Positions 1 to 9,072 are shown, counted from the stretch's first letter. The stretch is 64,000 nucleotides of DNA from Patiriisocius marinistellae (GCF_009014635.1 NZ_BKCF01000003.1:1-64000); one strand, 5' to 3'. Notes: generated by a model from the sequence alone, not told the origin. Translations and numbers: made by a program.

Positions 1-120
1 CCGCAAACGTGCTCAAATTCCGTTCTGCTTTTCATTCAGATTATGAGTGGTAAATTCCGCATAATATATTCCTTTTTCTATTCAGAAGTTGGATTTCGCA
101 AACATGCTCCAGCATTAAAG
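1..120. other. Left edge without a supported gene
   Basis: No complete gene is visible here. On the minus strand an ATG at 35-33 opens a frame that runs off the window edge, so the next cassette gene may begin here, but only 11 codons are visible. The 13-mers at 2-14 and 97-109 match at 12 of 13 positions (CGCAAACGTGCTC and CGCAAACATGCTC), which suggests a small duplication or a degraded second copy. The segment adjoins the hairpin spacer that follows. Confidence 0.3.
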
Positions 121-320
121 CTAACGTCTCAGTATATGAAAAGTAGCGCTGAAAAAGGGTGCTATCCATTCGGTTGAGACACGAGCCGAATTTTTAAATT
201 TTTCTATTTATCTTTCTTTCTCAAATAGCCAAATTTAAAAATTTGGCGACTTCGAAAAAGAGCACTAACTTTTTGTTAAGCAATGACTTACGCTATTTTT
301 TATATACATTGTTGTGCATA
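121..320 (-). repeat. attC-like cassette spacer A
   Basis: Spacer downstream of the lipoprotein gene. On the + strand it opens with TAACG-N5-GTATA at 122-136 and closes with TATATACATTGTTGTGCATA at 301-320. Arms at 132-148 and 291-307 are reverse complements at 15 of 17 positions, and an inner AT-rich inverted repeat lies at 228-247. It aligns along most of its length with spacer B near 25135-25310, including the phrase AAATTTAAAAATTTGGCG. This is direct sequence observation. The reading as a recombination site of the integron attC type is inference. Together with the left edge it fills the gene-free stretch 1-328. Confidence 0.6.
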
Positions 321-328
321 GTATTTTC

Positions 329-772
329 TCACTCTGTTTGCGGTATATAATAAAATCGAAAATTCTCAAATGGTGTACCTTCGACTGCTTTTCCGGCTGG
401 AATTAAAGTTATACTTTTCGATTTAATATCCGCAATTTTTCCGTTCAATTTTCCGTCAACGCTTTTGGTGTAAATAATTTTTTCATCACTATTGTATTCC
501 CATTTTCCAGTAAAATATGTTCCGTCGTCATTATAATTTAAATACTCGCCATTTTCTTTGAAGACATAATCATTATTCGGCGATTTTGGTAGTCCGCTTA
601 TTTTTTCTTCGTTTGCCATTCCGTAATCTAATTTCCAACGCTGGAACAATTCGTTTGGTAGTTCAGAATTAGTTTTATTTTGAGTTGTATTTTTCGCATT
701 CTTTTGAGTTCCACAAGAGAATATTATTGTCAGAAATCCGATTAAAAATGCTATTCTAAATGTTTTTTTCAT
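329..772 (-). CDS. Small lipoprotein, lipocalin-like
   Basis: Predicted lipoprotein of 147 residues. The ATG at 772 starts MKKTFRIAFLIGFLTIIFSC, a hydrophobic signal segment ending in a lipobox with its cysteine at residue 20. A GTG three codons upstream is possible but would only add residues before the signal. The mature part has short strands (YVFKENGEYL, TYFTGKWEYN, IIYTKSVDGK, SITLIP), as in small lipocalin-like lipoproteins of Bacteroidota. Function unknown. The gene is bracketed by an imperfect inverted repeat, 301-320 against 775-794 (16 of 20 matches). It sits between a hairpin spacer and the recombinase gene on the same strand, so it looks like a mobile cassette. Confidence 0.7.
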   Translation of the reverse strand: MKKTFRIAFLIGFLTIIFSCGTQKNAKNTTQNKTNSELPNELFQRWKLDYGMANEEKISGLPKSPNNDYVFKENGEYLNYNDDGTYFTGKWEYNSDEKIIYTKSVDGKLNGKIADIKSKSITLIPAGKAVEGTPFENFRFYYIPQTE

Positions 773-826
773 ATTATGCACAACTTGTTATATATTACAT
801 TTTGTCGTTGTTATCCCGTAAATAAA

Positions 827-1984
827 TCAAGATAACAACTGTTTTTTATCGTTGTTATTACGTAAAGATATATTATTTAATGCGTTATCTAAAGGACTTC
901 TAATCTCTCGCAACTCTTTTTTTGTTACATGTGTGTAAATCATTGTTGTTTCTGTTCTTGAATGTCCTAAAAGTTCTTGTATGTATCTAATGTCTGTACC
1001 CTGCTCAAGTAAGTGTGTAGCATAACTATGTCTCAAAGAATGTGGGGTTACTGTTTTCTTTATACCAGCAATTTTTGAATTCTTCTTTAAAAATGATCTA
1101 ACCGAATTTGGACTGTATTTACCTCCATTAGGATTCTCAATAAAGTAAATCTTTGGCTTATACGTTAAGTGATAATTTTTCAAAAGTGGATGTAAACTTT
1201 TTGCAATCGTAGTATATCTGTCTTTTCTTCCTTTAGCATTTCTAACATGTAATTGATTACGATTAAAATCAAAATCTTTTAATTCTAAATTTATCAATTC
1301 GCCTATCCTTAACCCAGATGCATAAAGCATTGTTATAATCGCTCTGTGCTTAAGGTTTTTAGTACATTCAATTAGCGTTAAAATTTCTTCAATATTTAAT
1401 ACCGTAGGGAGCTTTTTGTCTTTTTTTGGCATATAAATATTCTCAGTATTAATACTGCATGCAGGATAGAAAAAAGAAAAATGCTTTAGAGCGCTTACAA
1501 TTTGTCGATGGGAACTTAACGAATAATTTAATGTCTTAACGGCCCATTCTAAATAATATCGCACATCATTTTCATCAATGTCGTTAATAGGTTTGTCTTT
1601 TGTAAACTTTAAAAACTCATAAACAAAATGACCGTAAGTATTGACGGTACTTTTACTATAACGCTTGCCTTCTAAAAATTTTAAAAAGTGTTCGTAAATA
1701 TTCCTTTTTTCTAAGTTTAAAAAGGGAGAAATAGGAGAGTTGTTCAAGTTAATGACCGGCACTTCTGCTTTTTCATGAAAGGAATACCCCTTTTCTATCA
1801 AAAAGATTTTTAATTCCTTAAGAGTTTTAAAATTATACGGTATATAAAATGTGCGATGGGTTTTTGACCATCTTACAGTAGGAAATTGTTTTATATATTC
1901 TTTAACCTCAAAATTATATTCAAATTTTATGGCTATACAATCCAGATCTTTATGTCTAAATTTTTCAAACTTTATTATACTCAT
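827..1984 (-). CDS. Tyrosine recombinase (Xer/integrase family)
   Basis: Site-specific recombinase of 385 residues. Residues 1-75 are an extra N-terminal domain (IKQFPTVRWSKTHRTFYIPY) seen in many Bacteroidota integrases. Residues about 90-175 form the SAM-like core-binding domain and about 193-365 the catalytic domain. Active-site residues are visible: R226 in ASGLRIGEL, a Lys near 251-254, H315-x-x-R318 in PHSLRHSYATHLL, H341 in LLGHS, and Y350 in TTMIYTHV. The tail IRSPLDNAL is shared with integron integrases and their Bacteroidota relatives, but the long IntI-specific insertion before the HxxR box is absent. The start codon lies inside a hairpin (1982-2016). The 3' end contains an inverted repeat, GTTGTTATC at 807-815 facing GATAACAAC at 831-839. 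Likely acts on the hairpin spacers found in this window (inference). Confidence 0.93.
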   Translation of the reverse strand: MSIIKFEKFRHKDLDCIAIKFEYNFEVKEYIKQFPTVRWSKTHRTFYIPYNFKTLKELKIFLIEKGYSFHEKAEVPVINLNNSPISPFLNLEKRNIYEHFLKFLEGKRYSKSTVNTYGHFVYEFLKFTKDKPINDIDENDVRYYLEWAVKTLNYSLSSHRQIVSALKHFSFFYPACSINTENIYMPKKDKKLPTVLNIEEILTLIECTKNLKHRAIITMLYASGLRIGELINLELKDFDFNRNQLHVRNAKGRKDRYTTIAKSLHPLLKNYHLTYKPKIYFIENPNGGKYSPNSVRSFLKKNSKIAGIKKTVTPHSLRHSYATHLLEQGTDIRYIQELLGHSRTETTMIYTHVTKKELREIRSPLDNALNNISLRNNNDKKQLLS

Positions 1985-2016
1985 AGCGTTAAATATAAGA
2001 AGATTATATTGCTATG
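1982..2016. promoter_or_regulatory. Bulged hairpin over the recombinase start
   Basis: CATAGC-GTTA-AATATAA, loop GAAGA, then TTATATT-GCTATG. The stem has 13 perfect pairs interrupted only by a four-base GTTA bulge, and the recombinase ATG (1984-1982) forms one end. On the minus strand TAACG (at the bulge) precedes GTATA by six bases, echoing the TAACG-N5-GTATA of the cassette spacers. It could be an operator, a translation-controlling hairpin or an attachment site. The pairing is seen directly. The role is inferred. Confidence 0.5.
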
Positions 2017-2076
2017 GTTTTGTAATTGGATATTTATTAATAAAATAAATCTTTAGCAAAATTTATCTTAAAGTAA

Positions 2077-2105
2077 CAACCCCACTCAATAGGAGCAGGG
2101 TTATT
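2077..2105 (-). terminator. Possible terminator after prfB
   Basis: On the minus strand AACCCTGCTC, loop, GAGTGGGGTT forms an imperfect stem with G-T pairs some 40 bases beyond the prfB stop. The T-run that follows is poor, so this is a weak candidate. Confidence 0.35.
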
Positions 2106-2146
2106 AATTATTTTAATTTATTAATATTTCCGAAGAAGAACGCAAA

Positions 2147-3260
2147 CTAAAGCATTTCATTTGCCTTATCATCCTTTTGTCCCATCATCATTAAATAAGC
2201 TTTTAAAAACTCATCAATATAACCATCTAAGATGGCATCTGGATTAGTACTCTCATGGTTAGTGCGTACATCTTTAACTAGTTTGTATGGTTGTAATACA
2301 TAGTTACGTATCTGCGAACCCCATTCAATTGCCATTTTGTTCCCCTCAATTTCGGCGCGTTGGGCTTGCTGTTTACGCAATTCAATTTCGTAGAGTTGCG
2401 ACTTTAGCATCTGCATTGCTTTTTGTCGGTTTTCAAGTTGAGAGCGTGTTTCGCTATTATGAATAACAATGCCACTAGGCTTGTGCGTTAAAATAGCCTT
2501 AGTCTCTACTTTATTTACATTTTGACCGCCAGCACCAGAACTTCGTGCAAAATCCCACGAAATTTCGGCAGGATTGATGTCAATCTCTATAGTGTCATCT
2601 GCAAGTGGATACACATAAACACTAGCAAAACTTGTATGTCGTTTGGCATTACTATCAAAAGGGGAGATGCGTACTAAGCGGTGCACGCCATTTTCACCTT
2701 TTAACCAACCAAAACCAAACTCTCCATCAATCTCTAACGTTACTGTTTTAATCCCAGCAACATCGCCAGCTTGATAATTGAGTTCTTTTACCTTGTAGCC
2801 ATTTTTTTCTGCCCACATTAAATACATACGCATCAACATAGCAGCCCAATCACAACTTTCTGTGCCTCCAGCACCGGCAGTAATTTGAAGAACAGCACTC
2901 ATAGCATCACCTTCCTCACTAAGCATGTTTCTAAACTCAATATCCTCAATAGCAGCTGCGGCCTTGCCATAACGTATTTCTACATTTTCTGCAGTACCCT
3001 CACCTTCTTTGAAAAACTCAAAAATGACCTCGGCGTCTTCATAAAGGTTTATTGCATGTTGATAGTCTAAAACCCACTTCTTCTTATTGCGCAGCACTTT
3101 CATAAAAGCCTCGGCTTCCTGTGCATTGTTCCAAAAATTAGGGTCAAAAGTTTTCTCCTCGTCGTTTGTAATTTCTATTTCTTTGCCAGCAATGTCAAAG
3201 ATATTGCCTTAACGCGTCCAGGCGGTTGCGAAGGTCTTGGAGTTGGTCTGTTGTAATCAA
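2147..3260 (-). CDS. prfB: Peptide chain release factor 2, frameshifted
   Basis: RF2, which terminates translation at UGA and UAA. A simple frame gives only the 318 residues from 3103. The true gene starts at a TTG (3260-3258) as MITTDQLQDLRNRLDALRQYL and meets an in-frame TGA at 3197-3195 in the context CTT TGA C. A +1 shift then continues as DIAGKEIEITNDEEKTFDPN without interruption to the stop at 2147, giving about 370 residues, normal for RF2. The catalytic GGQ loop (GAGGQNVNKVET) and the SPF stop-recognition tripeptide (ISPFDSNAKRH) are both present. An in-frame TAA upstream of the TTG excludes a longer N-terminus. Autoregulation by RF2 level is established for prfB frameshifting. Confidence 0.95.
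3194..3209 (-). promoter_or_regulatory. prfB: Programmed +1 frameshift site of prfB
   Basis: Minus strand AGGCAATATCTTTGAC. The slippery CTT-TGA-C is the canonical RF2 site, with TAT before it as in E. coli. An AAGG element lies in the position of the internal Shine-Dalgarno stimulator. Zero frame ends at TGA (3197-3195). The +1 frame resumes with GAC. Confidence 0.93.
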
Positions 3261-3466
3261 TGTATTTATTTTTTAGTAAAAGTACTGTTATTGAAGATGA
3301 GTTCAAAAAGAAAATGTTGTTAGTCTTAAGGTTTTAAACCTTATGCTCTAGGAGTTAGGTCTTAAGTAAAATTATTTTACTATTTAACCCCTTCTTCAAA
3401 AACCCAAGATTTAGCCTTTTTAGTTTTATTTACTTAGATTTATAAATTCTGAAATATATAACAACC

Positions 3467-5896
3467 ATGACATATCGCTTCATTTTTATCTGTATTTTTT
3501 TTCTCTTCGGAAATGTGACTACACAAGCCCAATTTCTTGATGCAAAAAAAGATTTAAAAGCTTTTAACGGCTATTTTAATTTCCATTATTCTGAAACCGA
3601 AGGCGAAATATATCTTGAAATTCCAAAGTCTTTCATTGATAAAGAATTTCTCTACGTTCACTCACTGCGCACAGGACTAGGGAGTAATGATATAGGACTA
3701 GATAGAGGACAATTAGGCGATCAAGCGTTAGTAAAGTTTTTAAAAAGTGGAAATAAGTTACTGTTATTGCAGCCTAATTTAAAGTTTCGGGCGGAGACGG
3801 AAAACCAACTCGAAAAAAAATCTATTAATGAAGCGTTTGCAAAATCGGTGTTATTTGGTTTCAGTATAAAAGAAACAAAAGCCGAAAATTATATTATTGA
3901 CCTCACCCCATTTTTAATGGAAGATGCTCACGGCATTACAAGTAGACTTAAAAAGCAAAAAGAAGGAACGTATAAAATAGATGCTACACGAAGCAGTATA
4001 TGGTTGGAACGTACAAAGGCCTTCCCTAAAAACGTAGAGTTCGAATCTTTACTCACTTTTAAAGGAGAAGCTACAGGAAAAAACGTAAGAAGTATAGCGC
4101 CAGATAGTAAAGCATTATCAGTAATTCAGCATCATAGTTTTGTTGAACTACCAGATGCAAATTACACCCCTCGCGCATTTGATCCTCGAAGCGGAAGCTT
4201 TTCCATTGATTATTTAGATTATAGCACACCCATTTGGGAACCCATAAAAAAACGTTTTATTACTAGACATAGGTTGACAAAAAAGAATCCCACCCTAGAA
4301 ATTTCAGAAGCCGTTGAACCCATTATTTATTATTTAGACTCAGGAACACCAGAGCCAGTTCGATCTGCATTACTAGAAGGTGCACGTTGGTGGAATCAAG
4401 CATTTGAAACGATTGGTTACAAAAATGCGTTTCAAGTACAACTATTACCAGATGATGCAGACCCAATGGATGTGCGTTACAACGTTATTCAATGGGTACA
4501 TAGAAGTACGCGTGGCTGGAGTTACGGCGGTAGCGTTATCGACCCACGTACTGGCGAAATTATTAAAGGACACGTGAGTCTTGGGAGTTTGCGCATTAGG
4601 CAAGATTTTATGATTGCCCAGGCGTTAATGAACAAGCCATTTGCAGAGCGTGATGATAATTACCAGCCTATGCTAGATATGGCATTAGCACGCATTAGAC
4701 AGTTATCTGCACATGAGGTGGGGCATACGTTAGGCTTTGCGCATAATTTTGCGACAAGTGCAACAAACAGATCAAGTGTGATGGATTATCCACACCCCAC
4801 ATTGAGCATAGCCAATGGTGAGGTAGATTTTAGGAATGCTTATGCAATAGGTATTGGAGATTGGGACAAAGTGACGGTAACTTATAGTTATAGTGAAGCA
4901 GATGCTAGTAATAATTTTGCAAATGAAAAACAACGATTAAATGCAATATTGAAAAATGCAAGCGATAACGGAATGCGCTATATTACAGACAGCGATGCTC
5001 GTGCACAAAGTGGAGCTCACGCAACTGCTCATCTTTGGGATAATGGGAAAAATGCAGCACTTGAACTTGAAGATATGTTGCGATTGCGCGCAGTTGCAAT
5101 GGAAAATTTTTCGATAGATAATATAAAAGATGGTGAGCCATACTCAGTATTAGAAGATGTATTTGTGCCTTTGTATTTTTACCACCGTTTTCAAACTGAA
5201 GCTGCGGTAAAGTCAATAGGGGGTATGGATTACAATTATGCGGTAAAAGGTGACGGCCAACTCATTCAAAAAGTACTTCCCAAGGCTGAGCAAGTACAAG
5301 CATTAAAAGCTGTTTTAAAAACAATTTTGCCAACAACGCTAGCAATACCAGCAGATAAACTGGCTTTGTTTCCACCGCGTGCTTATGGGTATCCTAGGGA
5401 TAGAGAATCTTTTAAAAGTAAAAATGGTGTTGCCTTTGATGCCATTGGCGCCGCAGCAACAGCGAGCGACATGACGCTAAAATTACTTCTCAATCCACAA
5501 CGCGCTAACCGTCTTGTACAACAGAAAGCGATGGATAAAAATACACTAGGTTTTACCGAAGTAGTGGATGAATTAATAGATGCTACCTTCGGAAATTTTA
5601 AGGGTGAGAACTATGAGCAAGAAATAAATAAAACGGTACAATTTAACGTAGTACAGCATTTGATGAATGTTTCGGTAAGTGGGCAAAGTAAGCCACAAAT
5701 TAAAGCTATTTCAATGAGCGGACTGCAAAAAATTTCAGAAATGATTACTAAAGGAAATAGTGCTTTTGATATATTTTTACATTCGGAAATTGACAACTTT
5801 AAAAGGTTTCCAGAAAAGTTTAAAGTGATGGCTGCACCTAAAATACCAGACGGAAGTCCTATAGGGAGTTTTGAGTGTATGACAACGAATTATTAA
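3467..5896 (+). CDS. Secreted zinc metalloprotease (DUF5117/DUF4953 type)
   Basis: An 809-residue predicted secreted or periplasmic zinc-dependent protease. The N-terminus has a signal peptide (FIFICIFFLFGNVTTQAQ). The long central region resembles the DUF5117 module of Bacteroidota metalloproteases. The catalytic motif HEVGHTLGFAHNF lies near residue 417, giving the metzincin-like HExGHxxGxxHN with three zinc ligands. The C-terminal part resembles DUF4953. Length is typical of the family. There is no T9SS C-terminal domain, so location beyond the periplasm is unclear. It stands alone between prfB (opposite strand) and the aldolase gene. Substrate unknown. Confidence 0.88.
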   Translation: MTYRFIFICIFFLFGNVTTQAQFLDAKKDLKAFNGYFNFHYSETEGEIYLEIPKSFIDKEFLYVHSLRTGLGSNDIGLDRGQLGDQALVKFLKSGNKLLLLQPNLKFRAETENQLEKKSINEAFAKSVLFGFSIKETKAENYIIDLTPFLMEDAHGITSRLKKQKEGTYKIDATRSSIWLERTKAFPKNVEFESLLTFKGEATGKNVRSIAPDSKALSVIQHHSFVELPDANYTPRAFDPRSGSFSIDYLDYSTPIWEPIKKRFITRHRLTKKNPTLEISEAVEPIIYYLDSGTPEPVRSALLEGARWWNQAFETIGYKNAFQVQLLPDDADPMDVRYNVIQWVHRSTRGWSYGGSVIDPRTGEIIKGHVSLGSLRIRQDFMIAQALMNKPFAERDDNYQPMLDMALARIRQLSAHEVGHTLGFAHNFATSATNRSSVMDYPHPTLSIANGEVDFRNAYAIGIGDWDKVTVTYSYSEADASNNFANEKQRLNAILKNASDNGMRYITDSDARAQSGAHATAHLWDNGKNAALELEDMLRLRAVAMENFSIDNIKDGEPYSVLEDVFVPLYFYHRFQTEAAVKSIGGMDYNYAVKGDGQLIQKVLPKAEQVQALKAVLKTILPTTLAIPADKLALFPPRAYGYPRDRESFKSKNGVAFDAIGAAATASDMTLKLLLNPQRANRLVQQKAMDKNTLGFTEVVDELIDATFGNFKGENYEQEINKTVQFNVVQHLMNVSVSGQSKPQIKAISMSGLQKISEMITKGNSAFDIFLHSEIDNFKRFPEKFKVMAAPKIPDGSPIGSFECMTTNY

Positions 5897-6002
5897 ATTG
5901 GAATCCGAAAATTTTTGTGTTGATTAACATTTCCGAAGAAAATACTTAATAGAAAATAATATACTAATTAATATTTGAGTTCCCTTTTTGTGGGAGATAA
6001 TT

Positions 6003-7025
6003 ATGACAATTGATTTAAGAAGTGATACGGTAACAAGACCAACTCCGGGAATGATGGAGGCGATTATAAATGCGCAAGTAGGAGACGATGTGTATAAAGA
6101 AGACCCGTCTGTCAACGAATTAGAACGACGTGTTGCAGATTTTTTTGGGATGGATGAGGCGCTTTTTTTTCCTACGGGGAGCATGGCAAATCAGGCTGCA
6201 ATAAAATTACACACGCAACCAGGAGAGCAATTAATTTGTGATAAATGGGCGCACGTTTATAATTATGAGGGTGGAGGTGTTTCATTTAATAGTGGTGTTT
6301 CTTGTAAGCTTGTTGACGGAGATAGAGGTATGATTACTGCGGCTCAAGTTGTAGAAAGTATAAATCCGCCAGATTTTTACCATAGCCCATTAACAACACT
6401 TGTGTGTTTAGAAAATACCACAAATAAGGGTGGAGGTGCGTGTTATGATTTTGATGAAATTTTAAAGATTAAAGCCGTTTGCGACGCAAATAATTTAGGG
6501 TTGCATCTAGATGGGGCGCGCTTGATGAATGCGTTAGTAGCTACGGGACAAGATCCTAAAGATTATGGGAATGTTTTTGATACCATTTCATTGTGTTTTA
6601 GTAAAGGTCTTGGAACTCCTATGGGTACGGTTCTGGCAGGAAAATCTGAGTTAATGAAGAATGCGATTCGAATTAGAAAAATATTAGGAGGTGGTATGCG
6701 GCAAGTAGGTTTTATGGCGGCGGCTGGTATTTATGCTTTAGATAATCAAGTAAATCGCATCAAAGAAGATCATAAAAGGGCTACAGAAATTTCAGATTTA
6801 TTAGTAACACTTTCATATGTTGAAAAAGTAGAGCCTACTGAAACAAACATTGTCATTTTTTATTTAAATCCTGAAATATCTGAACAAAACTTTATGTCAT
6901 ATTTAGAAATAAATGGATGTCGAATAAGTAACATGGGACATGGGAAATTACGTGTAGTTACGCATCATGATTTCACAGACAAAATGTGTTTAAAACTATT
7001 AAAGTTATTGCAAGATTTTAAATAA
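6003..7025 (+). CDS. ltaE: Low-specificity threonine aldolase
   Basis: PLP enzyme of 340 residues that cleaves L-threonine or L-allo-threonine to glycine and acetaldehyde. The N-terminus MTIDLRSDTVTRPTPGM is diagnostic of the family. The PLP lysine is in LCFSKGLGTPMG, and HLDGARLMNA carries the aspartate that contacts the pyridine nitrogen. The ATG at 6003 is preferred over a GTG five codons upstream because it gives the standard N-terminus and follows a GGGAG sequence. Cytosolic. The spacer before it carries one copy of the window-wide word ATTTCCGAAG (5929-5938). Confidence 0.92.
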   Translation: MTIDLRSDTVTRPTPGMMEAIINAQVGDDVYKEDPSVNELERRVADFFGMDEALFFPTGSMANQAAIKLHTQPGEQLICDKWAHVYNYEGGGVSFNSGVSCKLVDGDRGMITAAQVVESINPPDFYHSPLTTLVCLENTTNKGGGACYDFDEILKIKAVCDANNLGLHLDGARLMNALVATGQDPKDYGNVFDTISLCFSKGLGTPMGTVLAGKSELMKNAIRIRKILGGGMRQVGFMAAAGIYALDNQVNRIKEDHKRATEISDLLVTLSYVEKVEPTETNIVIFYLNPEISEQNFMSYLEINGCRISNMGHGKLRVVTHHDFTDKMCLKLLKLLQDFK

Positions 7026-7261
7026 ATAGTATAAGTTATTTTTACATGTTAGTATAGTATTCAGTTATTTAGACGGTGTTAATTGTATATTTTATTTACA
7101 TAATTTAAGTTAAATTATATTCAATTGCATTTAAACGCATTTTTTTTGTGGCTTGTCGAAAAATGTTAAAGCCAATCTTTAATTTAGGGTATCTTTATGA
7201 GAGAGTGCTTTATATAATTGTACTTTTACACTGTAATTTAATAACCATTAAACAAACAAAC

Positions 7262-8944
7262 ATGAAAAAAATTATTTTATTAGGTTTTGCATTATTAGTT
7301 GCTCAGGTAACTTTTGCACAGGACCTTCCAACAAACCCTGAGCCGGGTAAGTGTTATGTAAGATGTGTAACACCTGATGTTTGGGTAAACCAAACAGTAA
7401 CCGTTCAAACATCCCCAGCGTACAAAAAACTAAGTGTTGTACCAGCACAATATACTACTGAAACAGTAACAGTAGAATCTAAAGCTGCTGCTCAAAACTT
7501 AGAAGTTATACCTGCTGAATATACTAATGAGTCTTTTAGTATTGTAACTAAAGAAGCTTCTCAACGTTTAATCACTATTCCTTCTGAAAGAAATACAACT
7601 ACTGAAACTGTAGTGACAGAAGATGCTAGTTATAGCTTAAGAGTAATTCCTGCTGTTTATGAGAATCAATCTTTTGAAGTTGTTACACAACCAGCTTACC
7701 AAAAAATTGAAACTGTACCTGCAGTATATGAAACTAGAGATGTTACAATTACTACAAAAGAACCATCTCAAAGAATGGAAGTTATTCCTGCTGAATTTGG
7801 AACTGAGACTGCAACTTATAATAAAAGAGAGTACGGTTCTTCTATTAGAACTACACCAGCATCTTTCACAACAGACTACGAAACAGTGGAGGTTAAGCCT
7901 GCTACTGCTCGTTGGGAAATGAGTGATACTCCTGCTGCAGATTGTGCTTCAAGTGACCCTAACGATTGTCGCTACTGGTGTTATAAAGGTATCCCTGCAG
8001 AGTATACTACTGTACCAGTACAGAGATTATCTAACGATGCATCTTTTGTAAAAACTCCAGATTGTGTTGATGCAAATAATGGTGGTGAGCCATGTGGACA
8101 AGGTACTTATACAAGAACTGTACTTGTAAGACCAGCTTCTACAAGAGTAATTGATATTCCTGGTGAGTCTACAACTGTGCAAACTACAGTAATGGTAACT
8201 CCTCCTACAACAAGAGTTATTGATGTTCCTGAAGTAAGAAAAACAATGACTAAGAGAGTAATGGTAACTCCTCCTACAACTGAGCGTATAGAGATTGCTG
8301 GTTCTTCTTCAACATACAAGAAAACTGTTTACACAAACGAAACTACTCGTGCAGAAGATATCCCTTCAGTTTCTAAAACATTTTCAAAAAGAGTTATGTC
8401 AACACCTCCTACAACAAGAGCCGTTGATATTCCAAACCAAATGAAAACGTTGAAAGTAACTAAGTTAGTTTCTGATGCTAGAGTTGAAGAGGTAACGGTT
8501 CCTTCTGAAACTAGAACTGTAACTAAAGAAGTACTACAAACTAAAGGTGGTCTGACTACTTGGACTGAAGTAGAGTGTGCTCTTGTTGAGTACCAAGCAC
8601 TTCCTATCAACTGGAACTTAGGTTCAGCTACATTAACTCCACAAGCAAAAAACATCATCGACACTCGCTTGATGCCAGTTTTAGCTCAGAACCCAGGAGT
8701 TAAATTAGAAGTTGCTTCTCACACAGATTCTAGAGGTGGAGCTACATCTAACCAAGATCTTTCTGAAAGAAGAGCGCAAGCTGTTGTTTCATACCTACAA
8801 TCAAAAGGTATTAATGGAAGTTTATTAGTTGGTAATGGTTTTGGTGAGCGTAAATTAACTAACAGATGTAAAGATGGAGTTTCTTGTACTGAGCGAGAGC
8901 ACGCTACAAACCGTCGTACTGAGTTTAGATTAATCAATAACTAA
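7262..8944 (+). CDS. OmpA-family protein with 23-residue repeats
   Basis: Outer-membrane or periplasmic protein of 560 residues. The start at 7262 gives a clean signal peptide (MKKIILLGFALLVAQVTFAQ). An upstream in-frame start at 7148 would bury it. After the signal come about twelve repeats of 23 residues: seven in tandem around IPAEYTNES, VPAVYETRD and IPAEFGTET, then a cysteine-containing break (DCASSDPNDCRYWCYKG), then five or six more around VMVTPPTTRVIDVP. The C-terminal 110 residues are an OmpA peptidoglycan-binding domain (LEVASHTDSRGGATSNQDLS and ERRAQAVVSYL). No beta-barrel domain is obvious, so the repeats may form a fibrous beta structure anchored to the wall. Followed by a strong terminator. 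Confidence 0.88.
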   Translation: MKKIILLGFALLVAQVTFAQDLPTNPEPGKCYVRCVTPDVWVNQTVTVQTSPAYKKLSVVPAQYTTETVTVESKAAAQNLEVIPAEYTNESFSIVTKEASQRLITIPSERNTTTETVVTEDASYSLRVIPAVYENQSFEVVTQPAYQKIETVPAVYETRDVTITTKEPSQRMEVIPAEFGTETATYNKREYGSSIRTTPASFTTDYETVEVKPATARWEMSDTPAADCASSDPNDCRYWCYKGIPAEYTTVPVQRLSNDASFVKTPDCVDANNGGEPCGQGTYTRTVLVRPASTRVIDIPGESTTVQTTVMVTPPTTRVIDVPEVRKTMTKRVMVTPPTTERIEIAGSSSTYKKTVYTNETTRAEDIPSVSKTFSKRVMSTPPTTRAVDIPNQMKTLKVTKLVSDARVEEVTVPSETRTVTKEVLQTKGGLTTWTEVECALVEYQALPINWNLGSATLTPQAKNIIDTRLMPVLAQNPGVKLEVASHTDSRGGATSNQDLSERRAQAVVSYLQSKGINGSLLVGNGFGERKLTNRCKDGVSCTEREHATNRRTEFRLINN

Positions 8945-8992
8945 GATTAATTGCAATAAATATACGAATCTTATATAAGAATCGTTTTAAGA

Positions 8993-9024
8993 GAATTCCC
9001 ATTAATTTGGGAATTCTTTTTTTT
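8993..9024 (+). terminator. Terminator of the OmpA gene
   Basis: GAATTCCC, loop ATTAATTT, GGGAATTC, then a run of nine T. Classic intrinsic terminator 48 bases after the stop. Confidence 0.85.
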
Positions 9025-9072
9025 TACGCATCTTTGGCATACATTGTGTAAAAAGACAATAAACTTTATACT

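Noticed and set aside
827-1984. Calling the recombinase a true integron integrase (IntI)
   Set aside because: The tail and HxxR region resemble IntI, but the long insertion that defines IntI is missing and there is an extra N-terminal domain. Called only as a tyrosine recombinase.
3334-3350. Palindrome AAGGTTTTAAACCTT before the metalloprotease gene
   Set aside because: A single AT-rich palindrome without a second copy or a clear promoter next to it; not enough to call an operator.
7148-7261. Longer N-terminus for the OmpA protein
   Set aside because: It would put 38 residues before an evident signal peptide.
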